DNA of 25,000 bases, from the NCBI RefSeq assembly GCF_964340395.1, contig NC_135568.1:19247710-19272709 (forward strand). Reading direction: 5' to 3'. Position numbers and translations under genes: made by a program. The stretch comes from Glandiceps talaboti (Eukaryota; Hemichordata; Enteropneusta; Spengelidae). The notes under the pieces are model-generated. The model made no database searches. It saw nothing but the letters and a program-made list of their open reading frames with translations, and was not told the origin of the DNA. Below, piece by piece: positions 20,864 to 25,000 of this stretch (position 1 is the first letter of the stretch; each line of letters starts with the position of its first letter).

Positions 20864-21465
20864 GGCCTGTATAATACTATTGAAATAATATACTATGTTT
20901 CTATATATCTATACAAACACCATTATAGGTATATTATGTCAATTATCATGACTATGAACCACTTAGTACCAGTTTATGGCTTTCAATGAATAAAAAGAAG
21001 TAAAAAGAACTTCAGTAGGTCTCAGTAGGTGAAATGAATTACAAAATTTACGTTTTAGCATTGAACCTAATCTGAATGACTATTTCCACAGTTGCAGTTG
21101 ACCTCTAGGTGGCAGTATGATCACTGCAGCCAATTATAAATGTTTGGTACTGTGTGCCCCTATCTCTGGTTGATCTTGATTTGGGATTACAGTGTCAGAT
21201 GTTGATATCCTCTGTGATCTTTCTTAAAAATACATGCTAGAATGTGTCAATATAAAATGGAAATGGAGTCCCAGTCAATGTTATGCTTGTATAGTATTGA
21301 GTGTTTAGCTAAAGGAACATCACATACACTATTGTGTGAGTGTAACATGATTATTAAAGTGGCACAGGCTGACAATCATATATGTCTGTAAACGTGAAAA
21401 TACTTACAAAACCTTCAATGTACTTAATATTCTAGTATAATGTTAATGTTGATGTATACCTTCTA

Positions 21466-22309
21466 TGACATCACAATTTGTGTTCTGATATTCTTAGAAC
21501 TGTTGATTACATAATAATATGGAGTTCCTGTACATAATAAATTATGTCATCAGATCATTTATAAGTTATTACCCGGTTTCAGTTCAGTCAATTGCAAGTA
21601 ATCATTATTGGGGTGTACAATGTTGGTATGCATCAGTAAGTAGAATACCGTGAAAACTTTATAAAAAAATACATCCCCAAAAACATAAATTCAGCTTGTT
21701 CCCCTTTAATGATTCTGGATTCTGGGATTTCCATGTTACCAATTTTCAATTTTCTTTCTTACAATTATATATATACCCGTAATTCCTCAGGTTAGCGCCC
21801 TGGGCGGTTTCAAGCCCCCCAGACCCCCAAGTTGGGGTTGGGCGGTTTCCTGCGTACCCTATTTTCGCTGTGACCAAAACAATGCCTCATACATACTATG
21901 AGTGTTGCAAATGTGGAGTCTGAATACACTGATCAAAAGCTCCGACAATTCTGACTGGATGATAGATGTCTTGAAACAGAATACACATGTGCTGGAAACA
22001 TATAATGTTGCAATCTTTCATTTTCACTCAATTCTACTATCAAACCAACACACATTGATAAAAACCATGAGCGGTCCCTTTGATGTAATCTCTGCATTTA
22101 TTAACATTGATAAAACGATTTCCAAGTAAAAAGTACCAAACATTGTCGGAAGACATGAAAATTAGAATTTACATTAGGTAATGCAGGAATTGGTAATGGC
22201 TTCTCCTCTGTGACAGCACAGCTGTTTTTAATGTATATTGGATCGTGACACATGATATTGTACATGTAGTATTATGTACCCAGTCCATGTAACAAAGAAT
22301 TCAAAATCG
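21466..22309. other. unique sequence; possible repeat end near 21775-21850
   Basis: No gene seen; the frame 21902-22129 has no domain. Around 21775-21850 a TACCCGTAATTCCTCAGG word followed by GCGCCC and C/G-rich blocks looks like the terminus of a dispersed element, but no partner end is found. Confidence 0.35.
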
Positions 22310-22439
22310 GAACAGTTGCGGGGCAAAGTGCTAGATCTAGCACTTCGCCACTTTTTGACAAAGTGCTAGATCTAGCACTTTAGCGAAAAGTGGCGAAGTG
22401 CTAGATCTAGCACTTCAACAAAGAGTGGCAAAGTGCTAG
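22310..22439 (+). repeat. left terminal array of palindromes
   Basis: Palindromes at 22326-22345, 22361-22380 and 22396-22415, and a half-site at 22431-22439. Starts are exactly 35 bp apart. The 15 bp spacers are also related, being variants of CGCCACTTTTTGACA or its complement. Confidence 0.97.
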
Positions 22440-22628
22440 GTCGTCGGTAAATATGTCATGTTATACCGGTAATGGACATGTTATTACTCTCAGTGTAAAA
22501 TGTTACTTCCCGTGTTAACGACCTTAGAGTTTGATTTTCCGTATGTTTTGCCAATGCACAAACAAGTTTCTACTTCGTAATTTTCAGTAACGTTCAGTTT
22601 TGTATTTTTTCGATGTTCTATGCGGCGA

Positions 22629-22932
22629 AAACTACAGCACGTGGTCGTTTCCCTTCCACGTTTCGTAATCCTTACAACGGCTTGACACCACTACCAACAA
22701 CCGCAGACCGCCATTTTGACAGCTGTCACGTCAAATAACGCACTCCCATATACAGTCGAAACTACGAACATTTTGTTCGGCGTGCGTCACAGACTTCAAC
22801 TATAGCACGCAGTCATTTCATCGGAACCACGTTTCGTACTCCGTAGTTGACAACGGCGTGACACCACACAGTCGAAACTTCGAAGATTTCAGGAAGTAGA
22901 AACATTTAGTTCGGCGTGTGTCACAGACTTCA
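22629..22932 (+). repeat. internal CpG-rich duplication of the TIR element
   Basis: Blocks X (22629-22692 and 22798-22868, sharing CCACGTTTCGTA and TTGACACCAC-like words) and Y (22753-22797 and 22869-22932, sharing CAGTCGAAACT and GTTCGGCGTG) occur in the order X-Y-X-Y. CpG is frequent, unlike the window at large. Confidence 0.8.
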
Positions 22933-24067
22933 TACTGCAGATTTAATGGCAGTGACATTTGTAACATTGCATGACAAAGATATAATATAAAGGAAAACTG
23001 AATTTCTTGGTGTGTGTGTGTGGGGGGGGGGGGGGGTTAGTGTGTCTAGATGCGAGAGCGAAGATTTTTCTTGATCGTTGAACACGAAAATAAAGTCTGG
23101 GTGTAAGTTTATATCATGTTCACTATATTTCTATTGAATAGATAGATTCACTTCTTTCAGTATTATCAGATCGTTTATAGATGACAAAAAATATTGCTAT
23201 CGAAAACGTAAGTGCGAAAACATATTCGTGTGAACAATTTTAATTTCAGCCCTTCATTGCTGTAAATATTTTGATAGAAATCTATAAATAACCCGTCACT
23301 ACTGTTTTGTAAATTCCATGTACTTGGTACTGCCAACTTCTTTATTGAAAACAACGACAATAAATAATCCATGACTTCGCCAGATCTCAAGTAAACCATC
23401 ACATTACTGTTTACTGATTTTTTTTGCATTCCTAGACAATCACCAACTTCAATATCGTCCCTTATGTAATTCCTGGTCGCTCAGAAATTATACTCCAATG
23501 TGGGATAAAGATTTCAGTGATTTTCAAATTTATTTCAAGACGTTATGATTGATATATCTTTCCCGCTCTAAAATAGACATGGTATAAGAAATACTGAGTG
23601 GCTAGTCCTTGTTTACAGAGTAGATTGCAGATTCTGAAGTACAGTCCCGCCCACAGGCACTCCCGAGATATGTATGATATCAGTATGTTTCTATCAGAAT
23701 ACAATACAATGTCGATAATATCGATGATATTGACGTGTTTTAGCCAATTGTATATGAAAGGGGTAAAATAATAACACTTGTTTCTGTGATCGCGCAAGTC
23801 CATCCAAGGTATTGACAAGGCATGTTTGTAACAGAACACACAACCCCCGGGACACAACCGTACGTACGGCAACGTGAAGTTTCAACTGGCCGTTTTACTC
23901 GGCAAACATTTAACAAACTTCAGATAAATCGTGTCGTTGTTACAATCGGCCAAAGATAAGTTTTGGAGTCGATCGTGCGCCACACGACCATGTACACGGA
24001 CTACTGACATGGCGCATGTATGTGACATTTATCGACCACGTTATATCAAGCCGTTGGAGGCGCTTCG

Positions 24068-24208
24068 TTGTTTACAGTCCCGCACTTCGTTGTTTTCTGG
24101 CGAAGTGCTAGATCTAGCACTTCGGCGAAAACTGACGAAGTGCTAGATCTAGCACTTTGTCAAAAAGTGGCGAAGTGCTAGATCTAGCACTTTGCCCCGC
24201 AACTGTTC
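24068..24208 (-). repeat. right terminal array of palindromes
   Basis: Palindromes at 24103-24122, 24138-24157 and 24173-24192, again exactly 35 bp apart. A surviving half-site GCACTT ends at 24087, precisely where a fourth unit (24068-24087) would end. This mirrors the left array, including its decayed fourth unit. Confidence 0.96.
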
Positions 24209-24329
24209 AATTTTGGACCATTTAGCTACCTCCCCAGTCCCATGACGATAAAGACGTAATTACATGTAAGTGTTGACAACATTCAATGCATGGTCAGTGA
24301 ATAGCTCTGCCAGTATCATATACCCAACG

Positions 24330-24495
24330 TGATTGGGTGAAATTACTCACTTTTTTGTAAGCTGCGATCCTATTGGTCATATATGACGTAGTGACCTAAT
24401 TACATTAATTATTTCACAACATGGCGACTTGTAAAAAGACTAGCGTAGCGATCACACTTGGAGGTTGGAATGCGCCGTATACAGTCATCTTATGA
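24330..24495 (+). promoter_or_regulatory. candidate TATA-less promoter with ATG exon start
   Basis: Inverted CCAAT words lie at 24332 (ATTGGG) and 24374 (ATTGGT), then a CRE-like TGACGTAG near 24385. Next comes CAACATGGCGAC at 24417-24428, which fits both a strong start-codon context and the YY1 consensus. The frame from this ATG (24421) runs 24 codons to a TGA ending at 24495. A weak donor-like G|GTTGG lies inside. No downstream exon is recognised. Confidence 0.25.
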
Positions 24496-25000
24496 AGGGA
24501 AATATACATTTTTAGCAATGCTACATTCCTAGAAAGAATACTGATGTTTCTGTGATGTAAATAGCAGATTGAATTACGACATACCGTCATAGGAAGAATT
24601 GAAGCTTCGTATGTTGATGTGAGTCCACCCACGTGGAATATGTTTACAGTTACACATCGTTGTATGTACATGTACTACAAAATATATACCAATGCATGCC
24701 AAGTCAGTCATTTTCTAAATCCTCCAAAATAATATAGATTAAAAAATGAAATTCTTCAGTTGTTCCCCCCCCCCCCCTATTTTGAACTAAATCCCAAAAA
24801 AATTTATGCAAAAAGGGGGGGGGGATCAATCATTATAAGGTGTATTATCATTCGTATGTAGCCTGCACAACTTCAAATTTATTGTGAGGGAAACCCCCAG
24901 CTGTTGTCCCATGAGAGTTACATGAATTTTGATTAAAAGTATACCTTGTCAATCATTTATTAGCTTAGGTATCATACTGCCTTATCATTGGTATGAATAT
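24496..25000. other. non-coding stretch with C and G homopolymer runs
   Basis: A C run near 24766-24778 and a G run near 24816-24825 lie about 40 bp apart as a loose inverted pair. No gene is seen. Confidence 0.45.

Larger units (their letters stand above)
16540..21465 (+). repeat. segmental duplication, copy B (with 2 kb insertion)
   Basis: Direct-orientation partner of 779-3918, starting about 12.6 kb after copy A ends. Apart from the transposon at 18053-20080, the missing 183 bp insert, microsatellite lengths and small indels (for example a short GAGAGTAAAT duplication near 17247), the copies are nearly identical. The flanks on both sides are unrelated to those of copy A. This argues against a simple whole-unit assembly duplication. 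Confidence 0.93.
22310..24208. mobile_element. 1.9 kb TIR element with 35 bp-periodic palindromes
   Basis: The ends 22310-22380 and 24138-24208 are perfect 71 bp inverted repeats starting GAACAGTTGCGGGGC. Each end carries the 20 bp palindrome AAGTGCTAGATCTAGCACTT three times plus a half-site, at exactly 35 bp spacing. The interior (22440-24067) has a duplicated CpG-rich block and minus-strand frames of 84 and 109 codons with no recognisable transposase. I found no convincing target duplication; a looser match (CAAAAT) extends a few bases outward on both sides. The layout suggests a non-autonomous DNA transposon. Superfamily not assignable. Confidence 0.85.

Noticed and set aside
779-21465. 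Assembly artefact (both haplotypes placed in tandem) as explanation of the duplication
   Set aside because: Only 3.1 kb of each ~15.8 kb interval is shared and both flanks differ sharply, so a haplotig mis-join is less likely. Read depth is still needed.
22310-22440. CRISPR array (regular repeats with 15 bp spacers)
   Set aside because: Palindromic 20-mers with related 15 bp spacers, mirrored at a second site 1.7 kb away, in an animal-type sequence; these are terminal repeats of an element.
23175-23885. Minus-strand frames inside the palindromic element as a transposase
   Set aside because: 84 and 109 codons, starts partly non-ATG, and no catalytic motif or domain pattern I can recognise.
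24421-24495. 24-codon ORF as a complete small protein
   Set aside because: Too short and without family; kept only as a possible start exon.

Overview
The window looks like nuclear DNA from an animal, probably an AT-rich marine invertebrate. The evidence is eukaryotic splice signals, TATA/CCAAT/E2F-type promoter grammar, AATAAA signals, abundant microsatellites, DNA transposons and very low coding density. I cannot name the species or phylum from sequence alone. No rRNA, tRNA, CRISPR array, bacterial operon or viral gene was recognised. Most open frames here are chance or repeat-derived.

Layout. 1-770: a 113 bp tandem array led by one inverted unit, forming a 92 bp near-perfect inverted repeat. 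779-3918: copy A of a ~3.1 kb segmental duplication. 3919-5210: (AT)n tracts around a 66 bp-arm hairpin, then a truncated copy of a DNA transposon. 5211-12186: mainly non-coding, with a 47 bp minisatellite, TGAT and AACC repeats, a 14 bp-arm hairpin, a CpG-rich repeat pair, and a long inverted repeat with ~420-470 bp arms (10238-11446). 12187-12961: the best gene candidate, a minus-strand 157-codon ORF for a multi-pass membrane protein, with TATA, CCAAT and E2F-like sites upstream and AATAAA downstream. 14974-15680: a decayed gene fragment with a transmembrane exon spliced in phase to a coiled-coil exon. 16447-21465: copy B of the duplication, again starting in a transmembrane exon, split by a 2028 bp transposon with TTA target duplication. 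22310-24208: a 1.9 kb element with perfect 71 bp terminal inverted repeats built from a 20 bp palindrome at an exact 35 bp period. 24209-25000: a possible promoter and short start exon, otherwise plain.

The window reads as a small cluster of relics of one type II membrane/coiled-coil gene family (three copies of one exon), spread by segmental duplication and disrupted by mobile elements. Comparing copies A and B exposes two insertions with their empty sites: the transposon in B, and a 183 bp poly(A)-signal-bearing insert in A. The strongest candidate for an undescribed system is the 35 bp-periodic palindromic TIR element at 22310-24208. No transposase was recognised in it, so it would be mobilised in trans.
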